NCBI GenBank assembly: GCA_965228445.1
Contig: OZ245813.1
Coordinates: 1,116,001 to 1,180,000 of the forward strand
DNA: 64,000 nucleotides
Origin: Thalassobaculum sp965228445
GTDB lineage: Bacteria > Pseudomonadota > Alphaproteobacteria > Thalassobaculales > Thalassobaculaceae
Direction: 5' to 3'
The notes beneath the pieces were generated by a model that was not told the DNA's origin, ran no database searches, and saw nothing but the letters and a program-made list of their open reading frames with translations. A program made the translations under genes and the position numbers. Shown one piece after another: positions 42,599 through 52,228 of this stretch. Positions within the stretch are counted from its first letter, which is position 1. Each line of letters begins with the position of its first letter.

Positions 42599-43081
42599 CT
42601 ACGGCGCCGACCGAAGCATCTCGTAATGCGGGATGCCGTCCTCGTCATACGGTCCCTTCACGGCGGCGTAGCCCAGGCTCTCGTAGAACTCCTTCAGATA
42701 CGCCTGACCGTTCAGCCGCACCGCCGGGGTGCCGAAGCTGGCCTGCGCGAAGCGATGGCACTCGGCCATCAGCAGCCGGCCCACGCCCCGTCCCCGCGCC
42801 GCCGCCGTGGTCAGAACCCGGCCGACCGCAGGCTCGGCGTAGTAGTCGCCCGGCGCGAACAGCCGCGCATAGGCCAGCAGCACGGCGTCGCCCGGATGGC
42901 CGTCATAGCCCAGCAGGTGCAGGGCCGTCGGATCCTTGCCGTCGATCTCCGGATAGGGGCATTCCTGCTCGACCACGAAGATGTCCACCCGCGCCTTCAG
43001 GATCGCGTAGAGCTGGTCGCGGTCGAGCTGATCCCAGCGGTGCCAGCGCCAGGTGACCGGCGGTAACGTTACCCCGCTCAC
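42599..43081 (-). CDS. elaA: ElaA family GNAT acetyltransferase
   Basis: This 160-residue GNAT protein of the ElaA type opens with a WRWHRWDQL segment and LKARVDIFVVEQECPYPEIDGKD in pieces, followed by a VGRVLTTAAARGRGVGRLLMAE block (acetyl-CoA loop R-G-R-G-V-G) and a C-terminal FYESLGYAAVKGPYDEDGIPH. The acceptor is unknown. It overlaps the upstream deacetylase gene by 4 bases (43078-43081), suggesting translational coupling. Confidence 0.88.
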   Translation of the reverse strand: MSGVTLPPVTWRWHRWDQLDRDQLYAILKARVDIFVVEQECPYPEIDGKDPTALHLLGYDGHPGDAVLLAYARLFAPGDYYAEPAVGRVLTTAAARGRGVGRLLMAECHRFAQASFGTPAVRLNGQAYLKEFYESLGYAAVKGPYDEDGIPHYEMLRSAP

Positions 43082-44241
43082 GGCCGGCTCGCCTGCTGGG
43101 TGGCCATGCCGCGCCGCACGTCCAGCACGGCGGTCAGCGGCACCAGGGTGAAGCCCGCCGCCTGCGCTTTCGGAATCCAGTCCTCCAGCACGGCCAGGGT
43201 GTTGTCGCGCGGATGGCCGATCGCAATCGCGGTGCCCGCCTTGCGCGCCACCTTCTCGGTCTGCTCCAGGCGCATCGCCACCTCCTCCATGCTGTCGGTG
43301 TTGTCGAGGAACACGTCGCGCACGGTGGTCGGCACGCCGTAGGAGGCGACGGTGGATGCGGCCACGCTCTTCGGCGAGGTCAGGCTGTCGAGGAACATCA
43401 GTCCCCGGTCGCGCAGTCCTTCGGCCACCAGGCGCATGCCCTCCTCGCTCTCGGTGAACAGGCTGCCCATGTGGTTGTTGATGCCGACATAGCCGGAGAA
43501 CCGGGCGAGATCCCAGTCGAGCCGGCTCAGCACCTCGATGGCGCCCAGACGCATGTCCAGCGCGTTCGGCCCCGGATCGGCATCCTCGCCATGGGGCTGC
43601 ATCGGGATATGGACCAGCAGCTCGTGCCCGGCGGCGCGGGCGGCGGCGGTCTGCGCCTCCAGACCCTCGGCATAGGGCAGATAGGCGAGCGTCATCGGCG
43701 CCGACAGCGCCACCGCCCGGTTCGAGCGGCGCACGTCGATGCCGAGATCGTCCAGGACGATGGCGATGAACGGCCCGCCGCCGGACATATCGGCGGCGAC
43801 CGCATAGCGCTGCCAGGCCGGCAGATCGGCGCGATCCGCGACCAGCGGCTTGGCCGGCAGGGCGGCGACCTGGGCCGGCGCGGATGCAGGTTGCGGCGGC
43901 GCCTCGGCCTGCTTCATCGCCTCGACGGCTTTGGTCATCTTCGGCAACGGAATGCCGGGCTGCGGCTCGACCGGTTTCGGCCCCTGGATCGCGGCGGCCT
44001 GGACCGGTTTCTGGGTCGGGACCGGAACCTTGCTCGCCCCCTGCGGTGAGCCCAGAAGATCGCGACTCGCACTCAGTTCCGGCAGGGTCGCCCCGCCGGC
44101 GATCCAGGCACCGACGGCGATCCCGCCGCCGAACAGAATACCGGCCGCGACGACGGCCACCCCGGCACGCCGCAGGAACCCGCCGCCGGACGGCGACGCC
44201 TTCTTCCTGCTGCGGGTGGGCTTCTTGCGCTGTGCCGCCAT
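43078..44241 (-). CDS. Divergent polysaccharide deacetylase family protein (YibQ type)
   Basis: The 387-residue protein has a basic N-terminus (RKKPTRSRKKASP), a membrane helix at about 23-45, a Pro/Ala-rich linker to about 135, and a divergent polysaccharide deacetylase domain at about 150-375. The domain shows IAIVLDDLGID (metal Asp pair), NNHMGSLFT (conserved His) and FLDSLTSPKSVA. The domain probably lies in the periplasm. Orthologues often lie beside carboxy-terminal proteases and envelope genes. Enzymatic activity is not proved for the family. Confidence 0.87.
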   Translation of the reverse strand: MAAQRKKPTRSRKKASPSGGGFLRRAGVAVVAAGILFGGGIAVGAWIAGGATLPELSASRDLLGSPQGASKVPVPTQKPVQAAAIQGPKPVEPQPGIPLPKMTKAVEAMKQAEAPPQPASAPAQVAALPAKPLVADRADLPAWQRYAVAADMSGGGPFIAIVLDDLGIDVRRSNRAVALSAPMTLAYLPYAEGLEAQTAAARAAGHELLVHIPMQPHGEDADPGPNALDMRLGAIEVLSRLDWDLARFSGYVGINNHMGSLFTESEEGMRLVAEGLRDRGLMFLDSLTSPKSVAASTVASYGVPTTVRDVFLDNTDSMEEVAMRLEQTEKVARKAGTAIAIGHPRDNTLAVLEDWIPKAQAAGFTLVPLTAVLDVRRGMATQQASRP

Positions 44242-44330
44242 GCTAGCCGCTTCTCTGCCGGGACTGGGGTTGATAAGGTAGCACGCAACGGCTAGTCCGC
44301 TACATAAACAACCGTCTCCAAGCGATTGAA

Positions 44331-44959
44331 ATGTTTCTGCTGATCGATAACTACGACAGCTTCACCTACAACCTCTACCACTTCCTCGGGGAGCTGGGCG
44401 CGCGGTTCGAGGTGCGGCGGAACGACAAGATCACCGTGGACGAGATCATCGATCTCAACCCGGAGGGCATCGTCATCTCCCCCGGCCCCTGCGATCCGGA
44501 CCGCGCCGGCATCTGCCTGGAGCTGGTGGAACGCTGTGCGGCGACCATTCCGATGCTGGGTGTCTGCCTGGGCCACCAGACGATGGGTCAGGCCTTCGGC
44601 GGCACGGTAACCCGGGCACCGGTGCCGATGCACGGCAAGGTGTCGGAGGTGCAGCATACCGGCACCGGCGTGTTCGAGGGACTGCCCTCCCCCTTCCAGG
44701 TGACCCGCTACCATTCCCTCGTGGTCCCCGCCGACGGCTGGCCGGATGTCTTGGAGAAGACGGCCTGGACCGAGGACGGGATCGTGATGGGGCTGAAGCA
44801 CCGCGACTACCCGTGCTACGGCGTGCAGTTCCACCCGGAGAGCATCGCCTCGCAGTTCGGCCACCGGATGCTGGGCAACTTCCTGCGTCTGGCCGGGTTC
44901 AACGGTCAGCCGATCCAGCCGATCGAGGAGATCGAGGCGCGCCTGCAGAGAACCGGGAC

Positions 44960-44963
<4 letters not shown>
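44331..44963 (+). CDS. trpG: Anthranilate synthase component II / aminodeoxychorismate glutaminase
   Basis: This 210-residue class I glutamine amidotransferase supplies ammonia to anthranilate synthase, and may also serve PabB. The catalytic Cys79 is in GVCLGHQ, and the His/Glu pair is in FHPES near residue 170. The substrate strand ISPGPCDPDRAG is typical of TrpG. It is the first gene in a tight cluster and its stop overlaps trpD (ATGA). trpE is not in the window. Confidence 0.94.
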
Positions 44964-45990
<1,027 letters not shown>

Positions 45991-45991
<1 letters not shown>

Positions 45992-46797
45992 TGCGCGACG
46001 TTCTGGCGGAAATCTGCGAGCACAAGCGGGGCGAGATCGCCGCGCGCAAGGAGCGGCGCGCGCTGGCCGAGCTGGAGGAACTGGCGAAGGCTGCCTCGGC
46101 GCCGCGCGGCTTCGCCAAGGCGCTGCAGTCGGCGTCGAAGACGGGCTACGGCCTGATCGCCGAGATCAAGAAAGCCTCGCCGTCCAAGGGTCTGATCCGA
46201 GCCGATTTCGATCCGCCCTCCCTCGCCCGCTCCTATGCCGAGGGCGGGGCTACCTGCCTGTCCGTGCTGACCGACGAGAAGTATTTCCAGGGGGCCGATG
46301 CCTTCCTGGAAGCCGCCCGCGCCGCGGTGGAACTGCCGGCCCTGCGCAAGGACTTCATGCTCGATCCCTACCAGATCGTGGAGGCCCGGGCGCTGGGAGC
46401 GGACTGTATCCTGCTGATCATGGCGGCCCTGGACGACGGCCTCGCCGCCGAGCTGGAGAAGGCCGCCACCGGCCTGGGCATGGACGTGCTGGTGGAGGTG
46501 CACGATTCCGAGGAGATGGAGCGGGCGCTGAAGCTGGCTTCGCCGCTGATCGGGGTGAACAACCGCAACCTGAAGACCATGACCACCGACCTCGGAACGA
46601 CCGAGACGCTGGCCAGGATGGTGCCGGATGACCGCACCCTGATCGCCGAGAGCGGGCTGTTCACGTCCGAGGATCTCGGCCGCATGGCGCGGATCGGCGC
46701 GCGCTGCTTCCTGATCGGCGAGTCGCTGATGCGTCAGGACGACGTGACCGCGGCGACCCGCAAGCTCCTGGCGGATCCGCTTCCCGCCGTCGCCTGA
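45991..46797 (+). CDS. trpC: Indole-3-glycerol phosphate synthase
   Basis: This 268-residue TIM barrel catalyses ring closure to indole-3-glycerol phosphate. It shows LIAEIKKASPSKGLIRADFDP in pieces, LRKDFMLDPYQI, VEVHDSEEME, GVNNRNLKTM and LIAESGL, covering the catalytic Lys/Glu and phosphate-binding residues. It is monofunctional, with no fused TrpF domain. It overlaps trpD by one base and is followed by moaC after 16 bases. Confidence 0.95.
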
Positions 46798-46813
46798 ACC
46801 AGGGCCCGAGAGA

Positions 46814-47290
46814 ATGAGCGACTTCACGCATTTCGACGCCGCCGGCAAGGCGCATATGGTCGATGTCGGCGACAAGGAGGAGACCGAACGCCTCGCCACC
46901 GCCCGCGGCTCGGTATACGCATCGCCGGCGACGATCGCCCTGATCCGCGACGGCGGCGTGAAGAAGGGCGACGTGCTCTCCGTGGCCCGGCTGGCCGGCA
47001 TCATGGGCGCCAAGCGCACCCCGGAGCTGATCCCGCTCTGCCACCCGCTCGCCCTGACCTCGGTGAAGGTGGCCCTGACCATCGACGAGGCGCGCGACGC
47101 CGTCGACATCGAGGCGACGTGCAAGCTGAAGGGCCGCACCGGCGTGGAGATGGAAGCGCTGACCGCCGTCTCGGTCGCCGCATTGACCGTCTACGACATG
47201 GCCAAGGCGGTGGATAAGGCGATGCGCATCGGCGATATCCGCCTGGTCGCCAAGTCCGGCGGCAAATCCGGAGACTACAAGGGTGAGTGA
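46814..47290 (+). CDS. moaC: Cyclic pyranopterin monophosphate synthase MoaC
   Basis: This 158-residue enzyme acts in the first steps of molybdenum cofactor synthesis, converting the MoaA product to cyclic pyranopterin. The conserved LIPLCHPLALTSV and GVEMEALTAVSVAALTVYDM blocks are present, with the catalytic Lys/Asp region in the following DMAKAVDK. It is joined to moeA by an 8-base overlap, and continues the trp operon by position. Confidence 0.95.
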   Translation: MSDFTHFDAAGKAHMVDVGDKEETERLATARGSVYASPATIALIRDGGVKKGDVLSVARLAGIMGAKRTPELIPLCHPLALTSVKVALTIDEARDAVDIEATCKLKGRTGVEMEALTAVSVAALTVYDMAKAVDKAMRIGDIRLVAKSGGKSGDYKGE

Positions 47291-48536
47291 CGACCTGCTG
47301 CCGGTGTCCGACGCGCTGGCGCGCATCCTCGGCGCGATGACGCCGATGCCGGCGGAGACCGTCGCCCTGACCGATGCGCTCGGCCGGGTCACCGCCGAGC
47401 CGATCACCGCCCGACGCACCCAGCCGCCGGTCGCGGTCTCCGCGATGGACGGCTACGCGGTTCGGGCCGAGGACGTGGCCAACGTGCCGGCGACCCTCAC
47501 GCGCATCGGCGCCGCCCCGGCCGGGGGGATGTTCCAGGGCACCGTCGGCCCAGGCGAGTGCGTTCGGATCTTCACCGGTGGTCCGGTGCCCGAGGGCGCC
47601 GATGCCATCGTCATCCAGGAGGATGTCGACGCCGACAGCGAGGAGGACGGCGCCACCGTCATCGTGCGCGAAGGGGCGACGGCCGGAACCTATATCCGCC
47701 CGGCCGGGCTGGATTTCCATGCGGGCGACCTCGGCATCGCCGCAGGCCGGCGCCTGTCGGCCCGCGACATCGGCCTGGCGGCGACCATGAACGTGCCCTG
47801 GATCAGCGTGCGCCGGAAACCGCGTGTCGCGATTCTGTCCACCGGCGACGAAATCGTGCGTCCGGGCGAGCTGACCGACCCGATGCGTATCGTCTCGTCC
47901 AATGCCTACGCGCTCGCGGCGGTGGTTCGGGCGGTCGGTGGCGAGCCGGTCGATCTCGGCATCGCTCCCGACGACGAGGGCGCGCTGCGCCGGATCGCGG
48001 CCGGCGCGCGCGGCGCCGATATGCTGGTCACCACCGGCGGCGCGTCGGTCGGCCGCCACGACCTTGTGCAGAAAGCCCTCGGCGATGGAGAGTTCGGCGC
48101 CGACGCACTGGAGGTCGGCTTCTGGAAGATCGCCATGCGCCCGGGCAAGCCGCTGATCTTCGGCCGCTTCGCCGGCGTGCCGATGCTCGGACTGCCAGGG
48201 AATCCGGTGTCCACGGTGGTCTGCGCCACCGTGTTTATGCGCCCGGCGATCGAGACCATGCTGGGCCTGGAGACGGTCGGCGCGAAAGAGGAGCAGGCCG
48301 TCCTCGCCGTCGACCTAAAGGAGAACGACAGACGTCAGGACTATGTCCGCGCCACCTGGGAAAGAGGGGCGGACGGCCGCCGCCATGTCCGACCCTTTCC
48401 GCGCCAGGACAGCTCGATGATGTCGCGCCTCGCCGCCGCCGATTGTCTGATCGTCCGCCCCGCCCACGATCCGAGTCGCAAGGCTGGCGACAGCGTTCGT
48501 GTGCTCTGCCTCGACGGCGACTTCCTGTCCATTTAG
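47283..48536 (+). CDS. moeA: Molybdopterin molybdenumtransferase MoeA
   Basis: This 417-residue enzyme inserts molybdate into adenylylated molybdopterin. Visible are AMDGYAVRAEDV near residue 57, the MPT-binding domain block STGDEIV near 190, TTGGASVGRHD near 252, and GLPGNPVS near 304. The start is GTG 47283, inside the end of moaC (8-base overlap), which favours coupled translation. It closes the trp-moa run. lexA follows after 152 bases with its own promoter. Confidence 0.95.
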   Translation: MSDDLLPVSDALARILGAMTPMPAETVALTDALGRVTAEPITARRTQPPVAVSAMDGYAVRAEDVANVPATLTRIGAAPAGGMFQGTVGPGECVRIFTGGPVPEGADAIVIQEDVDADSEEDGATVIVREGATAGTYIRPAGLDFHAGDLGIAAGRRLSARDIGLAATMNVPWISVRRKPRVAILSTGDEIVRPGELTDPMRIVSSNAYALAAVVRAVGGEPVDLGIAPDDEGALRRIAAGARGADMLVTTGGASVGRHDLVQKALGDGEFGADALEVGFWKIAMRPGKPLIFGRFAGVPMLGLPGNPVSTVVCATVFMRPAIETMLGLETVGAKEEQAVLAVDLKENDRRQDYVRATWERGADGRRHVRPFPRQDSSMMSRLAAADCLIVRPAHDPSRKAGDSVRVLCLDGDFLSI

Positions 48537-48578
48537 GCGAGTCGCGCCGGATACTGTCCCCCGACTTATCCACAGGCC

Positions 48579-48607
48579 TTGACCTGCGGGCGGATCAAAA
48601 GTAGAAC
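48579..48607 (+). promoter_or_regulatory. lexA promoter
   Basis: TTGACC (48579-48584) is separated by 17 bases from TAGAAC (48602-48607), a good sigma-70-like pair. It lies 81 bases before the lexA ATG, and the SOS box sits about 10 bases downstream of the -10 box. Confidence 0.6.
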
Positions 48608-48617
48608 ATCGGTGTTT

Positions 48618-48632
48618 GTACCACGTTTGTTC
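48618..48632 (+). promoter_or_regulatory. Candidate LexA-binding SOS box
   Basis: GTAC-N7-GTTC at 48618-48632 differs by one base from the alphaproteobacterial LexA site GTTC-N7-GTTC. It lies just past the predicted start of transcription, where a bound repressor would block lexA transcription. It overlaps a tandem GTTTGTAC/GTTTGTTC. Confidence 0.7.
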
Positions 48633-48688
48633 GCCTGCATGCTTACTCACCAGCAAAGCGTGCCGGCGAGAGAAAGCCGAGGGACCCG

Positions 48689-49402
48689 ATGCTCACCCGC
48701 AAGCAGCACGAACTGCTGATGTTCATCCACAGGCGGCTGGAGGAAGGCGGGGTCTCCCCCTCGTTCGACGAGATGAAGGAGGCGCTGAGCCTCAAGTCCA
48801 AGTCAGGCATCCATCGGCTGATCACCGCACTGGAGGAGCGCGGCTTCATCCGCCGCCTGCCGCACCGGGCGCGGGCGCTGGAGGTGCTGAAGCTGCCCGA
48901 GGGCGCGGGCGTGGCGGCGGCAGATCCCGCACCGGCGATCCGCGGCTTCTCGCCGAACGTGATCCCCGGCAATTTCCCGATGCGCAGCGGCGGGCGCGAG
49001 CAGCCGTCGGAGAGCGATGGCGGTTTCGAGCTGCCACTGTACGGCCGGATCGCGGCCGGTACCGCGATCGAGGCGATCAGCGACCCGACCACCACCGTCT
49101 CGGTGCCGCTCTCCATGGTCGCCGGCGGGGAGCACTACGCCCTGGAGATCGCCGGTGATTCGATGATCGAGGACGGCATCTTCGACGGCGACACGGTGAT
49201 CATCCGGCGCTGCGACACGGCCGAGAACGGCTCCATCGTCGTCGCCCTGATCGACGAGCGGGAGGCGACTCTCAAGCGGTTGCGCCGCAAAGGAAACTCC
49301 GTCGCGCTGGAACCCGCCAACCAAGCCTACAAGACGCAGATCTTCGGCCCGGACCGGGTGCGGATCCAGGGCCGGCTCGTCGGCCTGATCCGGAACTACT
49401 GA
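48689..49402 (+). CDS. lexA: LexA repressor
   Basis: LexA represses DNA-damage genes and cleaves itself when RecA is activated. The 237-residue protein has an N-terminal winged helix-turn-helix (MLTRKQHELLMFIHRRL, then KSKSGIHRLITALEERGFI) and a C-terminal S24 peptidase domain. The cleavage site is Ala123-Gly124 (GRIAAG), the nucleophile is Ser158 (GDSMIEDG) and the general base is Lys196 (EATLKRL). A long linker at about 72-112 is typical of alphaproteobacteria. A putative SOS box lies upstream, implying autoregulation. Confidence 0.96.
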   Translation: MLTRKQHELLMFIHRRLEEGGVSPSFDEMKEALSLKSKSGIHRLITALEERGFIRRLPHRARALEVLKLPEGAGVAAADPAPAIRGFSPNVIPGNFPMRSGGREQPSESDGGFELPLYGRIAAGTAIEAISDPTTTVSVPLSMVAGGEHYALEIAGDSMIEDGIFDGDTVIIRRCDTAENGSIVVALIDEREATLKRLRRKGNSVALEPANQAYKTQIFGPDRVRIQGRLVGLIRNY

Positions 49403-49415
49403 CTTTCGGAGATAT

Positions 49416-49442
49416 GGATCCGTCCGGCGGTCGGGCGGATCC
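49416..49442. terminator. Weak hairpin after lexA
   Basis: GGATCCG (49416-49422) pairs with CGGATCC (49436-49442) across a 13-base loop, directly after the lexA stop and before a convergent gene. There is no T-run, so termination is uncertain. Confidence 0.3.
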
Positions 49443-49500
49443 CACCAGGAGAGCCCCTGCCCGGGCGGCCTCCTGCAGGTGACCGGTGAGGCCGGCCGGA

Positions 49501-49797
49501 TCAGGTCCGGGCGAACAGATTGCCCCAGTCGACGCCCTTCACTTCCTTGACCCGCTGGTCTTCGGAGCGGCGCTTGTCGCGCTCGACATAGGCCTTGTCC
49601 ATGGCGTTGGAGCGGATCTGCTTGCGGTTGGTCAGGGAAATCTGTCCGAAGAGGTTGGACGCCCAACGTTCGCGCGCGGGGTTGTCCGTGGACGCCGCCT
49701 GCTTGATGGCGACATAGGCGAGATTCTTCTTGCCGACGACCTCGGCGACAGAGTCCGCAAGGATCGCGAACGAGCATTCCCGTACCGGCATGCGCAT
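49501..49797 (-). CDS. Small hypothetical protein
   Basis: This 98-residue basic protein is not recognised. It begins MRMPVRECSFAILADSVAEVVG. The second half is strongly charged (EDQRVKEVKGVDWGNLFART). ATG 49797 is chosen with GGGGAG 5 bases upstream. A longer in-frame start at 49818 is possible. GC-rich third positions argue for a genuine gene. An AT-rich stretch at 49820-49920 lies upstream, including the near-palindrome TTGGATTTAATCCATAT, and probably holds its promoter. The function is unknown. Confidence 0.65.
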   Translation of the reverse strand: MRMPVRECSFAILADSVAEVVGKKNLAYVAIKQAASTDNPARERWASNLFGQISLTNRKQIRSNAMDKAYVERDKRRSEDQRVKEVKGVDWGNLFART

Positions 49798-49919
49798 CAC
49801 GGCTCCCCATCGTCCCACGCAACAATGTATATATTGGATTTAATCCATATTACGGAACCGAAACAGTGAAAAGTTTTACCCCTTTGTCTCATAACTCTAA
49901 GCCTAAGGGCTTCTGAGGA

Positions 49920-51989
49920 TTAGTCGTCCGCCCGACCGGTACTCCACGGCCGCTCGCCCCGACGGGAACGGACCGACTCCATCCGCGGCCCGTCCCGCTC
50001 CAGCCAGAAGGCGTGCGCCCCGTCACGCCGCAGGTCCGGGCTGTGGACGATGATGCGGGGCACCGGACAGTCGGTCCGGATCCGCACCACCGCGATCAGC
50101 AGGTCGGCGGCGGCACAATCCTCCACCGCGGCCTCGTGTCCGGTCACAAGCGACAGGAGCAGGCCGTTGCGGCGCAGGGTACAACCCAGATCGTCGCAGG
50201 CCAGGGCTTCCGCCCCGTCGCGCCCCTCCCCGTCCCAGGCGGTCAGCGTCACCGTGTCCTCCACGCCCCAGCGGCGCGCCCAGACCGACCGGGAGAACGT
50301 GTTGCCCCGGGCGGTCGACACCACCCAGGCGCCGTCGCCGCCATCCGCCGCCACCGCGCTGAGCTGCCCGTCGGCGGAGATCAGCACGTCCGGCGGGGCC
50401 ACCGTCAGCCACAGAAACCCGCCGGCCGCGACGGGAACGAGCCCCAGCCAGCGCAGGCGGGTTCGCCAGATCGCCAGCCAGCAGCCGCCGAGGGAGACCG
50501 CGGCCAGTCCGGCGACCGGCTGGGGGTAGACGTTCGCGGCGGGCCCGGTCCACGCCACCACCCGGTCGGCGACGGCCAGGGTGGCGTCGATCCCCCATCC
50601 CATGACCGGAAGCGCCCAACCCTCCAGCCCGAGCGGCATGGCCAGCAAGGCGACGATGCCGGCCGGCATGGTCACGAAGGCGGTCAGCGGCACCGCCAGC
50701 ATATTGGCGAGGATGCCGCCCAGGGCGAGCGCCTGGAAATGGAAGGTCACGAAGGGCGCCGTGGCCAGGGTCGCGACGATCGAGGTCACGCCGACGCCGA
50801 CGAGATACCGCCCTCCCCGCATCGCCCAGCCGCCCCGCCCATGCCCTCCGTGGCGGCGCCAGCTCTCGTGCACCGCGACCAGGGCGATTACCGCGGCGAA
50901 GGAGAGCTGGAAACTGGCGCCGGTCAGGACGTCGGGACGGATCGCCAGAACCGTGAAGGCCGACAGGGCGACCAGCCGCAGGCTCACCGCCTCACGATCG
51001 ACCAGCACCGCCGAGAGCACCACGGCCGCCATGAGAAAGGCGCGCTGGGTCGGCACCGGCGCACCGGCCAGCACCAGATAGGCGGCGCTGCCGACCAGGG
51101 CGACGCAGGCCGCGATCTTCTTCACCGGCCGTCGCAGGGCCACCCCCGGCATCAGGCACAGGGCCAGTCGCACCCCGGCGAACAGCGTGCCCGCCACCAG
51201 CCCCATATGCAGCCCCGAGATCGCCAGCAGATGCGCCAGCCCGGAATCGCGGAACGCCGCCTGGGTCGTCTCATCCAACCCCGCCCGCTCGCCGACGATG
51301 AGCGCCGCCGCCACCGCCCCGGTCGATCCCGGCAGCGCCGCCCCCAGCCGGACCGCGATCCGTGCCCTTAATGCGGCGACCGCAAGGGACAGCCGTCCCG
51401 ACGCGCCGGCGGACAGGACGACGGGCTGCCCGATCGTGAACCCGACCGCGCCGAGCCCGTCGAAGAACGCGCTGCGCTGGAAGTCGAAGCCGCCGGGTAC
51501 GGAGGGCGGCGGCGGCGGGGTCAGCCGGACCCGCAGCCGAACCCGGTCGCCGATGCCGGGCGCCGCCTCGCGCGACCGGCTCACCACCCGCACCCGCCGC
51601 GGCGCCGGGCCCCGATGGTCCTCGATCCGCACTTCCCCCAGGGTCAGGCGGAGGTCCTTGGGCCGGCGCTCGATCTGCTCCACCACGCCGTCCACATCCG
51701 CCCAGACCGCCCGCGTCAGCAGGATCGTGTCGGTGGCAGCGGTCCGAAACTGCGCCGCCGAGGCGCCGAGCGCGGCGAACAGCAGGATCAGCAGCCCCCA
51801 GCACGCCGCCTCGCGCCCCCGCACCGCCCAGGCGGCCAGGCCGAGCAGCGGCGGCGCCACCACGGCGGCCGCCAGGGGGGGCTCCGACGGCAGCGCGAAG
51901 TACAGCCCGATGCCCGCAGCGAAAGCGACCGGCAGCCAGAGCGGCCAGCGCGCCCGATCGGCGCTCAGCGCCGCCGCCCAGGCGGACAT
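49920..51989 (-). CDS. comEC: ComEC/Rec2 family competence protein
   Basis: This large polytopic membrane protein of about 689 residues has an N-terminal hydrophobic region, an OB-like DUF4131 segment, the ComEC competence core (HLLAISGLHMGLVAGTLF region near residue 260), many membrane helices up to about 540, and a shortened metallo-beta-lactamase-like tail. It is thought to form the channel for single-stranded DNA uptake. ATG 51989 is preferred to 52214. The extra 75 codons use rare codons such as CGA, ACA and ATA and look non-coding, and they would leave only 14 bases for the divergent gltX promoter. The chosen start has only a weak ribosome site. No other competence genes are seen here. 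Confidence 0.85.
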   Translation of the reverse strand: MSAWAAALSADRARWPLWLPVAFAAGIGLYFALPSEPPLAAAVVAPPLLGLAAWAVRGREAACWGLLILLFAALGASAAQFRTAATDTILLTRAVWADVDGVVEQIERRPKDLRLTLGEVRIEDHRGPAPRRVRVVSRSREAAPGIGDRVRLRVRLTPPPPPSVPGGFDFQRSAFFDGLGAVGFTIGQPVVLSAGASGRLSLAVAALRARIAVRLGAALPGSTGAVAAALIVGERAGLDETTQAAFRDSGLAHLLAISGLHMGLVAGTLFAGVRLALCLMPGVALRRPVKKIAACVALVGSAAYLVLAGAPVPTQRAFLMAAVVLSAVLVDREAVSLRLVALSAFTVLAIRPDVLTGASFQLSFAAVIALVAVHESWRRHGGHGRGGWAMRGGRYLVGVGVTSIVATLATAPFVTFHFQALALGGILANMLAVPLTAFVTMPAGIVALLAMPLGLEGWALPVMGWGIDATLAVADRVVAWTGPAANVYPQPVAGLAAVSLGGCWLAIWRTRLRWLGLVPVAAGGFLWLTVAPPDVLISADGQLSAVAADGGDGAWVVSTARGNTFSRSVWARRWGVEDTVTLTAWDGEGRDGAEALACDDLGCTLRRNGLLLSLVTGHEAAVEDCAAADLLIAVVRIRTDCPVPRIIVHSPDLRRDGAHAFWLERDGPRMESVRSRRGERPWSTGRADD

Positions 51990-52228
51990 CTGTTCCGCCA
52001 GAAAGTCCGACCCTATGCCCCGCCGGCGCGGTGTCGGCCGAATGAACGCTCGTCCCGCTGGGGCCGTTGCAACCGACGTCCCGCGCTGCGCGATTGGCCG
52101 GGGCGGGCGCCGTGGTCGCGCCTCGGGCGTCGCTGTGCTAGACACCGGGCGCACTCCCAGGCGCCGGGCGCCGGGAGGCCCGCCATTCAGGCTCCCGTTC
52201 AACCGCTCGCGCATGTGAAAGGCTTTCC

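Noticed and set aside
44242..44330. A trp attenuator before trpG
   Set aside because: Only 89 bases lie between the divergent genes. No Trp-codon leader peptide or terminator is readable, only a distant 7-base CTAGCCG/CGGCTAG pair.
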